Shown: in pieces, positions 1 to 12,596 of the stretch | How the letters are laid out: every line of letters starts with the position of its first letter | How positions within the stretch are numbered: position 1 is the stretch's first letter | Translations under genes and position numbers: made by a program | Origin: Aspidapion aeneum | Taxonomy: Eukaryota > Arthropoda > Insecta > Coleoptera > Brentidae | Reading direction: 5' to 3' | NCBI GenBank assembly: GCA_963576565.1 | Contig: OY755042.1 | Coordinates: 97,706,185-97,770,184, forward strand | Length of the DNA: 64,000 nucleotides | The notes under the pieces: generated by a model | What the model was told of the DNA's origin: nothing | Database searches by the model: none | The model's input: the letters and a program-made list of their open reading frames with translations, nothing else

Positions 1-2871
1 TTATGTTCTTTTCCTCATCAAGCGTTATGTCTAAGTACTCGTCAAGCAGCATCCAACTCGCTGAAAAGAAATATTAGAGATGTCTTTATTTCTTGCTTTA
101 TTACACTCGCTGCATCCTTTCATGAGAGTTTTTTTGTCAAAGATTGCAATTTTTATGTCCCAAAGCCTAAAAATAAATTATAATTAACCAGAAAAAAAAC
201 AGGACTTGAAGCTACCGCACAAAAAAATTTAAAATATATAAGGTGGATGATCTTACCTCTCCATGTAACATTAGTAACGAAATTGAAGAAGACGGTGTAG
301 AACTTCATAAAAAAGAAGGCGGCAATGTTTGCTGCCTTCCCTTTCCTTTTCTTGATAAAGATGTCATGAAAATGTTCTTGGGCTAGAGTCAGAACTAGGT
401 GGATCAGATTACCTAGGAACAAACATTAAAATCAATCAATCAAATTTAGTTAAGAATATTGTTTAAAACATTTAACTCCAGACTCCGATGGATCCTCATA
501 CTTGTTAGACCTTTTTTTGGAGACAGGAGCAATGAATCTGCTATTAAATTTAAATAATCTCCTGCAGGTTTCCGTCTATTATTGGGATCATTATCAGGAT
601 TAATTTCATATTCTTTGTCATTATTATTGCGTTGTGATTATCGCTCTACTCGTTTTTTTATCTATCCCAGTAGCAATATGATTATAATATAGTTATTAGA
701 TTTTGTAGACTGGTCATTGACCTCCAAAAATATAAATAAGGAATAATTTTTTTCCGGTTAGCAACTTGTGTACTTAGGTCTGCAAATCTATGTTATATAA
801 TATAATAGGGCTAGGTTCATAAATAGGTATAAAAAATAGAGGTCAATTTAAAATCTAAAAAGTATTTGTCTTAATTTTGACAAATTAACTACGTCAATCG
901 GTCTTTTATTCAATTTGAATAAATTTATTTTAGGTTGGTTCTTATTGTCTTAAATCTCTCTACAGAATCACAAATTCAAGACCGTTTTATCGCTCGTTGT
1001 TGAAGATGTTTTTACTCTATATGGGTCGTAGCATCTTATCTAGCTACCTTGCTTCGTTAACTCTTGTTTCCTACAATTCTTCATGTCCCTCGAATTTTCC
1101 TCAATTCGTGAGCCATCGTCTATCCGTATTTATTTTAGTGTTACTCTTGTTATTCCATTCTATGGATGATGATGATTGCTTGCAGCACTCCACTGCAACT
1201 ATCAGTGGTTCTATTGTGCTTTTGAGTGGTTTCTCACAACCGTGTGCCTAATCTTCCAAAAAGGTTAACTATCAGTTTGAGTGAGACCCAGTTCAGATCT
1301 TCTGAATCAATCTAAGGTTTATCGAAAGTTTTCTGACGTAAACGTACAATAGCCCGACTTTCACACAGTACATGCCTAACTGTTTCGTCTTCCTCCATCC
1401 ATTGGTACTCTTAGTCGACAGTGACCCGTAAAAAGTCCAGTCTCTATCCCGCCTGGTAAGTCCAATGATGTTTCTGGTTCTTCTTCTACAAAGTAAAGTC
1501 TTTTACTGAACTCTTTAGAGTGAGCCAGTTCTAGTTTATTTATTTATCCAGTATTGTTGGATGTTGTTCTCCACTCATTTTATTATAGTTTGTTTTAGCA
1601 CCATTGTATGATATACCCAGGGCTGGTTCGGGGTCTAAAAATTCGGCAGATACCGCTTCCTTCGCTGCCTGGTCTGCGACCTCAATTCCCTTGTGCCTAG
1701 AATGAAGTGCTCCTAGTGCTGCTTAACGGTCGGAGAAGATTTCAGTTAACCTGCTGATTCGAACTTTAAGGATATAATCAAGCCTTTTTGTGTCGTCTGT
1801 TACTTCCTATTCATCTGCGTTTGGTAACCATCAGGGTTCCACAAATCTCTAGCTGACAGTGATGATTGCAGTATTAAATAATATTGTTAAATGAATGGGT
1901 CCATAAATTATCCAAACGGTTATCGAAAAAAAACATTCCATCTTAAAAGTAAAGTCTCAGGTCTTAGGAATTTGAGAAAATTTAATAAGTTAAAAGCAGG
2001 ATGCATACAACCTATAAAATAAAAATACAGAGGAAATTATAAGACTTACCGATTAAAAAACTTTCCCATGGTGGAAAATATTTCTCGTAAACATCGCACA
2101 GACCCCACGTGCCCCTCCAGGCGGCTATGACCAATGGGCTCACTACAAATGTCGAAATAAGAATGTCCAAAGTGCTAAGGATTTTCTGCTTTTTCTTTTT
2201 GGGTTTTTTGGTCGAATTAATATCTTCTGCTGGCTGTAATTCCTCGAGAGAGTCAGTGCAAGTTTCGTCATTGCAAGGATTGGTCATTTGTACGTAGATG
2301 GTTTGAAATTTGAAATCTTCTTCCTCGTCATTTTCGCAGCCTGATAAGTTTCTGTCTTCATTTTCCAGAAATAAAGTCGTCGTGTCTTGCATATCTAGAA
2401 ATGCATAATAAATGTTGGGTAAAGCTAAAAGCTTAAATAATTATTAATTAAACTTTTTGTTTCCATTAAAGCAATCTTCTTGTTGCCAAATAGATAGAAG
2501 TTATACAGAAACAATTTGAGAATGTGTAAACTTATATTTGTTTTGTTTTGTCGTCCTTTTAAGTTTACCGATCAAATTGGAAACCGGCAGCGACAAGAAG
2601 CAAATACAGGCATTTGTTTCCGAATCATCACCTTTAGCTATAAGGAAAGGAAAATTTTCGCAAACAAGTTTAGCTAAAAGCTGAAAAAGTAAATAAAGTT
2701 TAAATTTAAAGCTGTTAATTTCGGGATTAAAACAGTACTCTATATATAAAATAATTTATACTGACCTCGTTTATATATGTTGTCATTTTGATGCTCTTGT
2801 CGTTTGAGTTGCTCTAAATAGGCTTCCCCAAAAAGTGTTTCTTTTTCTTCGTAAAAATCTTGTTCTACCAT
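1..2871 (-). CDS. Fuseless-like multipass membrane protein, five 5' exons (partial)
   Basis: Coding exons on the minus strand are 2871-2766, 2673-2569, 2394-2050, 412-257 and 60-1; the gene continues past base 1. Every junction has GT donor and AG acceptor and the phases agree (each exon ends in phase 1). The start ATG at 2871 is the first in the frame, in context AAAAGTATGG. The protein opens with MVEQDFYEEKE. The third exon carries a long acidic stretch, a Lys-rich patch (KKPKKKKQK), then a membrane segment (LISTFVVSPLVIAAW) and WRGTWGLCDVYEKY. The next exons give a second hydrophobic part (NIAAFFFMKFYTVFFNFV) and a second W-R-x-x-W motif (VTWRASWMLLDEYL), which suggests an internally repeated membrane fold. 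From memory the WRGTW motif and layout fit insect fuseless, a presynaptic multipass protein. The exon model is firm; the name is tentative. The acceptor at 2674 is the second of two nearby AGs and the only one that keeps the frame. Confidence 0.72.
1140..1890 (-). pseudogene. LINE remnant: RNase H end and C-terminal Cys/His motif
   Basis: Read on the minus strand, this intron segment gives broken pieces of a LINE ORF2 C-terminus. They include SRHKGIEVADQAAKEA (end of an RNase H domain), KRLYFVEEEPE, GLFTGHCRLR and TVRHVLCESRAIVRLR. Stops and frame changes interrupt it. The same family occurs on the plus strand at 25.4-26.5 kb (RHVLCECPAI), so the region is a dead retrotransposon and not host exon sequence. 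The clade is uncertain; RNase H-bearing clades such as R1, LOA or I fit. Confidence 0.6.
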
Positions 2872-3960
2872 ACTTTTTTCTTTTTTCTAGTGTAGAGATG
2901 CTAGGGTCCCATCTTATGGTGGCCTGAAATTCAAAAACGAGAACTTATATTTTGCAAGAAACAGTAGCGTAGACGTTGATTGTATAGTTTTACTGTTAAG
3001 CAGTTTTTTTTATCTAGATAGTAGTAGTATAGTAGTTCGTACTTGTGATTATAAATTATTAATAAAGCATTTATAATTATTCAAATGGCATTACAACCCC
3101 TGGTGGGTTTTAGCCTGATTTACCAGAGCCCTCTATACTGCCTTCTCAAATATTTCCAAACTACTAAGAACCTTTCATTTTGAAATTTGTATTGAAGAAC
3201 TTGGCTTTACTTTTATCCCAATTCTTTTTGCGGAATACCATTTTCGTGTACTTGGCTTTTTTACATGAAATGTTTTTGTTATGATTTCACTCCTTTTTTA
3301 AAGGATTTGGATAATTTTTAAGTTTTAAATTAGTAAAATATGCCGAATATTGTTCCAAACTTTTTGTTCCTATGGTTTTATCGTAGTTTCTATCGGCCTT
3401 CCAAAGCTCAGCTCACTAGCGTTTCTGGAAGTGGGCATTTTTACATAGCTTTACTATTGTAGTGGGGTTTTAAACATTTTTTCTATAGCTTTTATTTATT
3501 CTATTCTATATCAGCCCTCTAAAGATCAGCTCTCTAGCGTTTCTGGAAGTGGGCAATGTTACTTTTAAATAACTTTACATGTATAAGGGAGAGGAGTAAA
3601 TAATAATTTTAGGGTTTTTTGATTTTTTTCAAGGATTTGGTTATATAGTATGTATCAGTCTACCAGATTTCAGCTTTGTAGCATGTCTGGAAGTACGCAG
3701 TAGAATCACGGATCACCTAAGAAAGTGATCCGTGGTAGAATGTTGTATGATGATTTATAGATGAGTAAGTGAGTGGGAATTTCGACGTTTTTTAAAATTT
3801 TGTAACTACTTTGGAAGTATACTTGGAGGGGTTGTTAACTCTTTGAATATTTACTAGACTGTTTGAGTTTCGTAGCTCGTTTCGAAGTAGAGTTTTAGAG
3901 AGGTCAAATTTGGGCTGAAATGTTTCAAGAAAATATGGTACAGCAGTTTGCACAAACTTG
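2872..3960. repeat. Upstream region of the fuseless-like gene with degenerate ~120-bp repeats
   Basis: No coding exon is seen. Three related units near 3395, 3510 and 3655 share 'cagct...tag.gt.tctggaagt..gca', spaced roughly 115-145 bp. A 10-bp perfect hairpin follows at 3707-3734. The segment 3150-3280 recurs at 4640-4780, where a Penelope-like fragment has inserted into it. If the gene has an untranslated first exon or a promoter here, I cannot place it. Confidence 0.4.
3707..3734. repeat. Perfect 10-bp inverted repeat
   Basis: CACGGATCAC and its exact reverse complement GTGATCCGTG are separated by 8 bases. It lies about 840 bp upstream of the start of the fuseless-like gene. Function unknown. 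Confidence 0.6.
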
Positions 3961-4310
3961 GCGGGGCACTGTCGTGCCCCCAGATTTTGTATGTATGAAA
4001 AAGCTACACTAGAAAAGACTAAAGGCTTATTTTACAATACATGCAAAATGATCCTTAAGGCCCCTCCTTATTATACATCCTTACAAAAAACAACAATATT
4101 TGCCAATTTTGAACATATCGTACAGTGGAAAATGAATAGATATGATGGCAAATAATATAAAAATTTCACAATGATGACAAGTATAAAATATTAATTTATT
4201 AAACATGATAAACTAATAAAACTTTGAACTTAAATTGATACGTAATCTAAACAAAGCTCGTATACGTTATTTAAAGGGCCAGACTGGACTGTGATAACCC
4301 TGTGACAAAT

Positions 4311-4550
4311 AGAAGCGCGGATTTGAGAAAAAAATATATATTGCAAAAAAAAAATTTGTCGACTATTTAACCCCCCCCCCCCCCCCTAGATTTTGACCCA
4401 GATCCGCGGTTGGACAAATATGGATAATTAAAGTGAAAACAGAAGAATTACCCCTCCCTAAAAAAAAAACATATTGCAAAAAAAAAATTCGTCGACTATT
4501 TACCCCCCCCCCCCCCTAGATTTTGGCCCAGATCCGCGCTTGGACAAATA
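4311..4550. repeat. Two adjacent copies of a short poly-C element with GCGCGGATC ends
   Basis: Two near-copies (about 4311-4420 and 4460-4550) each hold an A-run, 'gtcgactatt', a run of 14 or more C, 'ctagattttg' and end in 'cccagatccgcg'. The left edge 'agcgcggat' mirrors the right edge. Related pieces occur at 22.63-22.69, 23.30-23.35 and 25.07-25.18 kb, so this is a dispersed short element family. Confidence 0.5.
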
Positions 4551-4784
4551 TGATGTAGGTTACCTGTAATTATTAATATTATCTTATTACATAGAAGGAG
4601 GAAAGGAAATTTCGATCGAATAGCAAAGTTAAAAAAAAAAACATTTCCAAACTAGTATGAACCTTTCATTTTGAAATTTGTATTAGATGACTTGGCTTTA
4701 CTTTTATCTCAATTCTTTTTACGAAATACCAATTTCGCGTAATTGGCTTCTTTTTACATAAAATCTTTTTCTTTGTGAGTAGAA

Positions 4785-5826
4785 ATAAAATTTTTCGGAA
4801 AATTTCGGACTTCCATTGGTGTGCAGTCAGGTGTGACGGCCCGCCCCCTTCTGAATGGTATTCGACCAACAATCAAATTCACCATGGAAATTGAAAAAGA
4901 TTCAGCCTTACCTTTTTTGGTTGTTCTTGTCAAACGATTAGACAGAAACATTCAGACCACTGTATATAGGAAATCTACACACACGGGACAGTATCTAAAT
5001 TTTAAGTCTAATCATTCTGTTGCTACAAAACAAGGAGTTATAAGAAGTTTGTATTTAAGAGTCGTAAATATTTGTGGTAATAATAAAGAATTAACCACAG
5101 AAACTAACAACATTAAAAAGGACTCACAACAGAATGGTTACTCCGAGAAATTAATAAACTTAACGATATTTAAAATTAAAAAAAACCAAATGTAGCAAAT
5201 TCTCTAAATAATAATCCGTTGGGTGTTATTAACATTCCATATGTTCAAGGGATTTCAGAAAACATAAGACGAGTAGCTTCGGGAAACACGATAAGAAGTT
5301 TTGTAACTAAAACAAAACCCGAAAATCTCTCAAATAATAAGGAATGTATTTACTAAATCTCATGTAAGTGTGGTAAATCATATGTAGGTGAAACGAAACG
5401 CCCTCTTCAGGTTAGAGTAAATGAACATCTAAAAAGTACCCAAAATCCGGTTTAGCGGATCATGCATGGTCAAATGATCACAGCATTCAGTGGTCAGAAG
5501 CTAAATTTTCCATAGGGAGTCGCATAGGCGAAAACGAAAGTTTATTGAAGCTGCGTTTATAATGCAGAATAAAGAAGTTTTCAGTCGACAAAGCACGGAC
5601 ATACCAAACATATGGAAACCACTCCTTAAGGAAAACGGGCGTCTTAGGATTAAAAAGGGGGCGGGCCGTCACACCTGACTGCACACCAAGTAGTATAAGT
5701 AGTAGCCTAGAGACTATATTGTTTAGTTTACACTTAATAACGGTTAGAGATACTTATTAACCGAAACGTCGTGTTTAAAATAAATAAAGACAATGGGAGT
5801 CCGAAATTTCCAGAAAAATTTTATTT
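4785..5826 (+). mobile_element. Penelope-like retroelement fragment (RT end plus GIY-YIG region), broken
   Basis: On the plus strand 4821-5195 encodes the end of a Penelope-type reverse transcriptase: IKFTMEIEKDSALPFL, then VYRKSTHTGQYLNF and SNHS. After a stop, CIY-ISCKCGKSYVGETKRP (from about 5340) matches the linker and start of the GIY-YIG endonuclease of this class. Stops and frameshifts make it inactive. It is bounded by inverted segments: 4785-4815 pairs with 5790-5826, and about 33 bases near 4822-4853 pair with 5657-5692. It sits inside a repeat whose other copy is at 3150-3280. The 5' part of the RT is missing. Confidence 0.75.
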
Positions 5827-6179
5827 TGAAATGTTTTTCTTATGATATGGATATGAAGAACTATTTAACGACTTTAGCAGATTTTATTATATTAATAATC
5901 AAGCAAACTGCCAATTCTTCAAAAATATGTTTATTTTAAGAAAATAATACGTAATATTAAACGAAACAAGCTTGCAATATCAAAATACGGTGTTTTTGTT
6001 TGTCTTTGGTCTCACACACCGTACGTCACCACTTTGGTTTTATATTTGGTGTGCCGGAAAACAAGGGCGAATAAGGGTCACTGCAGGTCCAGAATGCAGT
6101 GTTATAAAGGAGAAAAAGTTAAAAAAGGGACAGTTTATTAAAAAGTCGAAAACAAATCAATAGATTTTTGAAAATTCTG

Positions 6180-7060
6180 CCTAGTTATAAAAACGAGTTT
6201 TTTTGAAGAAAATTTGGCATTATAAATTAGACGTCCAAAATTGCTACGTTTTCGAGATACTGGGTGTTAAAGTTTAAAAAAAATAGATTTTTTTAAAATA
6301 TTATGAACTTTTTTAAACGGATTATTTTCAAAATTGGTACCTACCCATAGGGTTTTTGGGATGCAAAATCCGAATATGGATACTTTTTTACTGTGGCCCT
6401 TCTAGGCCGCTTCACACTGACTTCTGATTGTTTAAAATGACCATAGCTTTTTTCTCAGTGTAGTTTTTAACTTTTTTTATTAAGATAGTTTCTTAGGCAT
6501 TTCAAAGCCAAGAAGGTACTTTTGTTACAGTCGCCTAAAGTAAGCTCTTTTCCAGATTTTTCGGTCTTTAGTGTTCGATTCGCATCGGAATACTCAAATT
6601 ATTTCAAGTAAAAAAAATTAGACAGTATTTTGGAATAATACACTGAGAATAACTTATTCACTGAGCAAATTCCATCCTACAATTTATTTTTTCAAAAAAA
6701 ATTAAACACTATAAAAACCGAAATATCTCGAAAACGAGCTACTTCAGTGGATTTTAACAAGTGCACCTTTCTGCCCAGAACTGTTCAGGACATTACTTTC
6801 TTAATAAAAAACGCAAAAAACTATACTGAAAAAAAAGTTATGGTAATTTTAAACCATTAGAAGATGGATTTCGCACCACAGGAAACCCACGGGTACCATT
6901 TTGGAAATAATACGTTTTAAACTGTTCATAAAATTTAAAAAAGTCGATGTTTATTTTTTAAATTTAACACCCTGTATCTCGGGAATATAGTTTAAATGAA
7001 CTTTTATCTCTATTTTAAGCCGTGGAAAACGTGGTATATTTGTTTTTTCAGTGTAAGCAA
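6180..7060. repeat. Long imperfect inverted repeat (foldback-type element)
   Basis: The segment around 6240-6500 returns as a diverged reverse complement at about 6790-6990. Matching parts include 'gaccatagcttttttctcag' against 'ctgaaaaaaaagttatggt', and 'gagatactgggtgtt' against 'aacaccctgtatctc'. The loop between the arms holds no coding sequence. This is a nonautonomous hairpin element with no visible transposase. Confidence 0.5.
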
Positions 7061-7139
7061 TTAAAGAAAAATGCCAATGTCTATCTGTTCGGAAAAACCG
7101 AGAGAGAATTATTCACTCGAAAATTTTGATAAAAATTAG

Positions 7140-10030
7140 AATTGAAATCTTCACCTTCAGCAACCACTCAGCCTGAACGTGTTTATATGTGCCAAGGGGA
7201 GCTTATTATCAGTAAATTTTTTTGTGGATTTTGACTTACTCGAACTTCTTGGCGGCCTTCGGCGAGGTCGTTCTTTTAAGTAGAATTCACTGAGATTTGG
7301 TAAAAGGATTACCTTATCGAACTTTAATCTCTACAAAAATAATTCTTACTGTACAAAACAATAGCATTGAAGGGTGATCAATTTTACACTGGATTTGTAT
7401 TTTGAAAAATGTTCTGATTTTAAATTGCACAAAAACAAATTATTTAAATAAAGATTATTTCTATTATCACTTGAAATATTATTTCTGACATGTAAGACCC
7501 AAGACTGACTTTGCTGAGATTGAACTGTAGAATAATTAAATGTACAATCATGTTATTGTTTAGATAACGAAATTGTATTTTTATTTTATTTAAAAGTTTC
7601 CGTAAATCAAAATAATTAAAATGATAGTGTTTATGTGAATAAACTAAAAAAAAGAAAAACAAAAATTTTGTTCAGCTAACAATTGAGTGCACTATCTGTG
7701 TCGGGTATTTAGTAGAATATTATCTATGTTTAATTTTCGAAAATACTTGACTGTAACCCTTAACCCGTTTAGTAAGTATTATAATTCTAAAATTACTTAA
7801 TTTATTTTAACCCTCCACCGGTGAAGCACGGTCTGTGAGAGCGATGACAAAGAAAAACATTGCTTAAAACGCCGACGCAAAGCCAACCGATTTGCGCGCC
7901 CAAGTTTATAGGGGAAACAGGGGCAAAATGGGGTACCTACGGGGAGATAACGGGGTACCGCAGTTTTAGTTAAACTCCACAAGATTGAAACTTCAGCACC
8001 CACTTAGCTAAACGTGTTTAGTACTGTCTATACATATGTGCCAAAGGAAGCTTGTTATTAGTCAATTTTTTTTGTCAAACTTTACTTACTCGAACTTCTT
8101 GGCGGCCTTTGGCGAGGTCGTTCTTTTAAGTAGAATTTTCACTGAGATTTGGAAAAAGGATTACCTTATCGAACTTTGATCTCTACAAAAATAATTCTAA
8201 CTGTACAAAACAATAGCATTGAAGGGTGATCAATTTTACACTGGATTCGTATTTTGAAAAATGTTCTGATTTTAAATTGCACCAAAACAAATTATTTAAA
8301 TAAAGATTATCTCTATTATCACTTGAAATATTATTTCTGACATGTAAGAGCCAAGACTGACTTTGCTGAGATTGAACTGTAGAATAATTAAATGTACAAT
8401 CATGTTATTGTTTAGATAACGAAATTGTATTTTTATTTTATTAAAAAGTTTCCGTGAATCAAAATAATTAAAATGATAGTGTTTATGTGAATAAACTAAA
8501 AAAAAGAAAAACAAAAATTTTGTTCAGCTAACAATTGAGTGCACTATCTGTGTCGGGTATTTAGTAGAATATTATCTATGTTTAATTTTCGAAAATACTT
8601 GACTGTAACCCTTAACCTGTTAATTATTATAATTCTAAAATTACTTAAGTTATTTTTACCCTCCACCGGTGAAGCACGGTCTGTGAGACCGATGACAAAG
8701 AAAAACATTGCTTAAAACGCCGACGCAAAGCCAAGCGATTTGCGCGCCCAAGCTTATAGTGGAAATAGGGGCAAAATGGGGTACCTACGGGGAGGTAACG
8801 GGGCACCGCCGTTTTAGTTAAACTCCACAAGAATAAAACTTCAGCACCCACTCAGCTAAACGTGTTTAGTATTCTTTATACATATGTGCCAAGGGAAGCT
8901 TGTTATCAGTCAATTTTTTTTGTCGAACTTTACCTACTCGAACTTCTTGGCGGCCTTTGGCAAAGTCGTTCTTTTAAGTAGAATTTTCACTGAGATTTGG
9001 AAAAAGGATTACCTTATCGAACTTTAATCTCTACAAAAATAATTCTAACTGTACAAGAGCCAAGACTAACTTTGCTGAGATTGAACTGTAGAATAATTAA
9101 ATGTACATTCATGTTATTGTTTAGATAACGAAACTGTATTTTTATTTTATATAAAAGTCTGTGAGACCGATGACAAAGAAAAACATTGCTTAAAACTTCG
9201 ACGCAAAACCAAGCAATATGCGCGCCTAAGTTTATAGGGGAAAGAGGGGCAAAATGGGGTACCTAAGGGGAGAAAACGGAGTACCGCAGTTTTAGTTAAA
9301 CTGCACAAGAATTAAACTTCAGCACCCACTCAGCTAAATGTGTAATACTGTTTATACATATGTGCCAAGGAAAGCTTGTTATCAGTCATTTTTTGTAGAA
9401 CTCTACTTACTCAAACTTCTTGGCGGCCTTCGGCGTGGTCGTCCGTATAACTAGAATTTTCGCTGAGATTTGTAAAAGGATTACCTTATCCTTATCAAAC
9501 TTTAATCTCGACAAAAATAATTCTTACTTTACAAAACAATAGCATTGAAGGGTAATCAATTTTACACTTAATTCGCTTTTTAGAAAATGTTCTGATTTTA
9601 AATTGTGTAAAAAGAAATTATTTAGAAAAAGATTATCTCTATTATCAATTAAAATATTCTTACTGACATATCAGAGCCAAGACTAACTTTGCTGAGATTG
9701 AACTGTAGAAAAATTAAATGTTCATGTTATTGTTTAGATAACAAAATTGTTTTTTTTTTATTTAAATTTTTTCCGTAAATCAATTAAAAATAATAGTGTT
9801 TATGTGAATAAACTACAAAAAAGGAAAACAAAAATTTTTTTCAGCTAACAATTGAGTGCACTTAGTAGAATATTATCTATGTTTAATTTTCGAAAATAAT
9901 TGACTGTAACTCTTAACCCGTTAATTATCATTCTAAAATTAGTTAAGTTAATTTCACCCTTCACCGGTGAAGTACGGTCTGTGAAACGGATGATTAAAAA
10001 CCTAGTTTAAAACGCCGACGCAAAGCCAAG
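7140..10030. repeat. Tandem array of ~850-bp units, four copies, one internally deleted
   Basis: Units begin near 7140, 7984, 8834 and 9307. The first two are about 850 bp and nearly identical; the third has lost several hundred bases from its middle; the fourth is more diverged. Each carries 'cttcttggcggccttyggc' near its start and a short GC-richer block before the end. A 68-codon frame on the minus strand (7797-8003 and 8645-8851) is open in the first two units only, so I do not call it a gene. Confidence 0.8.
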
Positions 10031-12596
10031 AGACGTACATGTGTTCAATCATGTTTAATTTACTGACATTTTGCTATGCCACCACTTAGTGGAGATGTTA
10101 AATATTGTTATTTTTAAGTAGTCGGTACCATTGTTAATTTTATGCAAAGTAATCATTTGAAATACTCCTACGTTTGATTGTTTTGATTGCTGTCATGGGA
10201 AACCTTTTGCGTTTTAAGTTTTTGAAAATCATCGTCTGCAAAAATGTGAGAGTAGTAGGTACATGTGTCTAGAAGATATTAAAAATATCGTAAAATCTCA
10301 TTTTGTCCCCTATCTTCCCCTAGTGGTCACATATGTAACTTTTTATGACAGCCGAAGAATAAATATTTAAAGGCCGATATACATGCCAAATTTCATTACT
10401 CTAGCTTAAGCCTTTCATAATTGGAAAAATATTATCCTATATTGGCAGTTTGTTTGATTATTAAAATGACAAAATATGCTAAATTTGTGATTTAAAAAAT
10501 GGTTGTTGGAACCTAGTCTACAATCCACATGTTGGACCGATGTCGATTAACTTGTATTTATTTCCCACAATAATGTTCTCACATCACCACTGAAGGGTTA
10601 ATTTTTTTTTAAATTTCCGACATATGTATTTCCTTGCATGATTGAAGCTAGTGATCTTATTATTTTATTATATGTTTGTTTGTATAGTTATTGTTACCGA
10701 ATCTTAAATTGCAAAATTTGTGACTCAAGAACAGGAACGAATTAGCTAAATACTTTTTGAGATATAAGGATAAAACTAAAATCCTTTTTTTGGTCTGAAT
10801 GACTTATTTGGTTTTGCTTAGAATTAAAAATATTAATTTAATCATATTAATTTCTTTGGTTTTCAACCGATTTTTATGAATTAAAAAGCCATTTCGATCT
10901 AATGAACTGCGCTTTTTAGAATAAGAAAATAATATCCGCCATTTTAAGGTTCAAGATGGCTCCCAAACAAAAATTTACTAGTTTGTTGAACAAGCAATTC
11001 TATTTAATTCGAGAAAAAGAGCGGTAAGTTGCGATTTTCCCAAAATTGAATTAAACATTCACAGGATTCTTATATAAAATAGGGTTTCGGCTTGCTTCCC
11101 ACTATTGGTTTGACCACAAAAGTAATGCCGCGGTTTTATTACAACGACTACGACCGAACGAATTCGCTTCCTTGTGCTTTGCAAATGCAGTATTCCCAAC
11201 GTCTTGAAAAATATTTGTTCTAATAGTGTGTTAAAACCAAATACGTTATAGCATAAATGCATGTTCAAAGAATCGACAAGTGAAGCCCTCATAGCTGGCT
11301 TTGGAAACAATAGCAAATTTAAATTTGCGGGCGCGAATTTTCCAGTGCGCAGGCGTGTGTCTTGTCATGTAGACACAGAGCTGCCGTTCGGGTGGAGGCC
11401 ATCTTTGTTGCTTATTTACGTTTTGCGGTGTTTTGCGTTTGTCGTGTTAAATTATGTTTTGTCCTGTAAAAAATGGGAAATAATTCATGTAAAACATGTG
11501 CGGTTTGTGAAAAAATTTCCAGGAGAAGTAAGGAAGTGCCATTCCATAGGTAACTACTTGTATTTTACTTTATAATTTGTTAATAAAGTTAAGAGTGGTT
11601 TATAAATGCCATCAAACACTCTGCATGGTCTCCACAATAAATCTGCACAATTAGTTTTAGGAAAAACTACAATTTTAATCCACAATTTGATACATTCTCA
11701 CCCAATCAACTAGTTTTTAGAAAAAAATAATTGACATAACCCTAAACCTTTGACAATTGTCAAATAATTTAGTGACGTAGCGGAGTATGTTCCAAAACCA
11801 TCAAAACTAACGCATGCGCAGTAACCGAAATCCTGTCTACCCGAAAAAGGAACATTAAGAATTAAATAGGGGTCCTGGCTTCAAGTATCGCATGTGAGAA
11901 TGCATCGGTATGCCCCATATTTATCCTCTAAAGTATTTGGTAAAAACATTCCTCTTTTGGCAATTCTGATCAAAACAAAAAAACCCTCTGACTGTCGAGG
12001 AAATATTTTTGACAAAAATTGTTACAAAAAGGGATGTTTCAACGCTCTTTAAGAAAAAAAATCGTAATTATTTTAATAAAAACGCGGCTTGAAAATATAG
12101 GTCTTTAGGATAAATAATCTGCTTATTGGATTTTTGACAAACGCACAATAATGAAAATATTCGAAGATGGCGGCCAAGTGTTAAGCACATTATTTTTTAA
12201 GAAATCGTAACTTTTTTGCTTTTTAACCAATTTTAATGAAATATATTTATATTGTTTTGATTATATGGACTCTTTAAAAGTCTCCTGTAAATTAACCTGT
12301 GGGATTCCGGCATACAAGTTATCTATACAGGGTTTAAAAATGAAACAAAAGAAAAAACATAAGATTTTGGGGAGAATTCTTAAACTTCGATATTTTTAAA
12401 AACGTTATTAGCCTTAAAAGATTTCATTCATATTTTTTATAATATTCCGAGAAGACATACTTATAGGTGTATACTTACAACATGTTTAAAAGGGTCTATT
12501 TTTAGCGCTTAACTTGTTATTATTTATTAGTGTGCTAAATTCATAACACAAGACTTAAAAACAACTACTGATTAGAACTTTTATTCGCGATCAAAA
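10031..12596. other. AT-rich spacer bounded by a 29-bp direct repeat
   Basis: Apart from the candidate exon at 11473, I see no gene. A 29-bp sequence containing 'agtttgttgaacaagcaatt' occurs identically near 10978-11006 and 12602-12630, flanking about 1.6 kb. It could be a long target-site duplication of an element that I cannot classify, or a dispersed repeat. Confidence 0.4.
11473..11549 (+). CDS. Candidate first exon of a THAP-type zinc-finger protein
   Basis: An ATG at 11473 opens 25 codons ending in a usable donor (CATAG|GTAACT). The peptide starts MGNNSCKTCAVCEKISRRSK and ends EVPFH. The Cys spacing and the closing S-K-x-V-P-F-H-R resemble the start of THAP domains, where a C-x2-4-C pair is followed by a basic stretch and FHRFP. 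The DNA just upstream (11320-11420) is unusually GC-rich for the window, as a promoter might be. I found no matching second exon. The piece could also come from a transposon carrying a THAP domain. Confidence 0.28.

Noticed and set aside
997..1251. 84-codon plus-strand frame
   Set aside because: It is the antisense shadow of the LINE RNase H remnant on the minus strand.
5700..5775. Hammerhead ribozyme at the Penelope-like 3' end
   Set aside because: The 'gaaacgtc' half and a possible stem are present, but the CTGANGA half is absent; kept only as a remark.
7797..8851. Two similar 68-codon minus-strand frames as paralogous genes
   Set aside because: They are equivalent positions of two tandem array units and are broken in the other units.
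11261..11575. 104-codon frame on the plus strand
   Set aside because: No recognisable domain, and it lies in another frame than the Cys-rich candidate exon, which has a better donor and motif.
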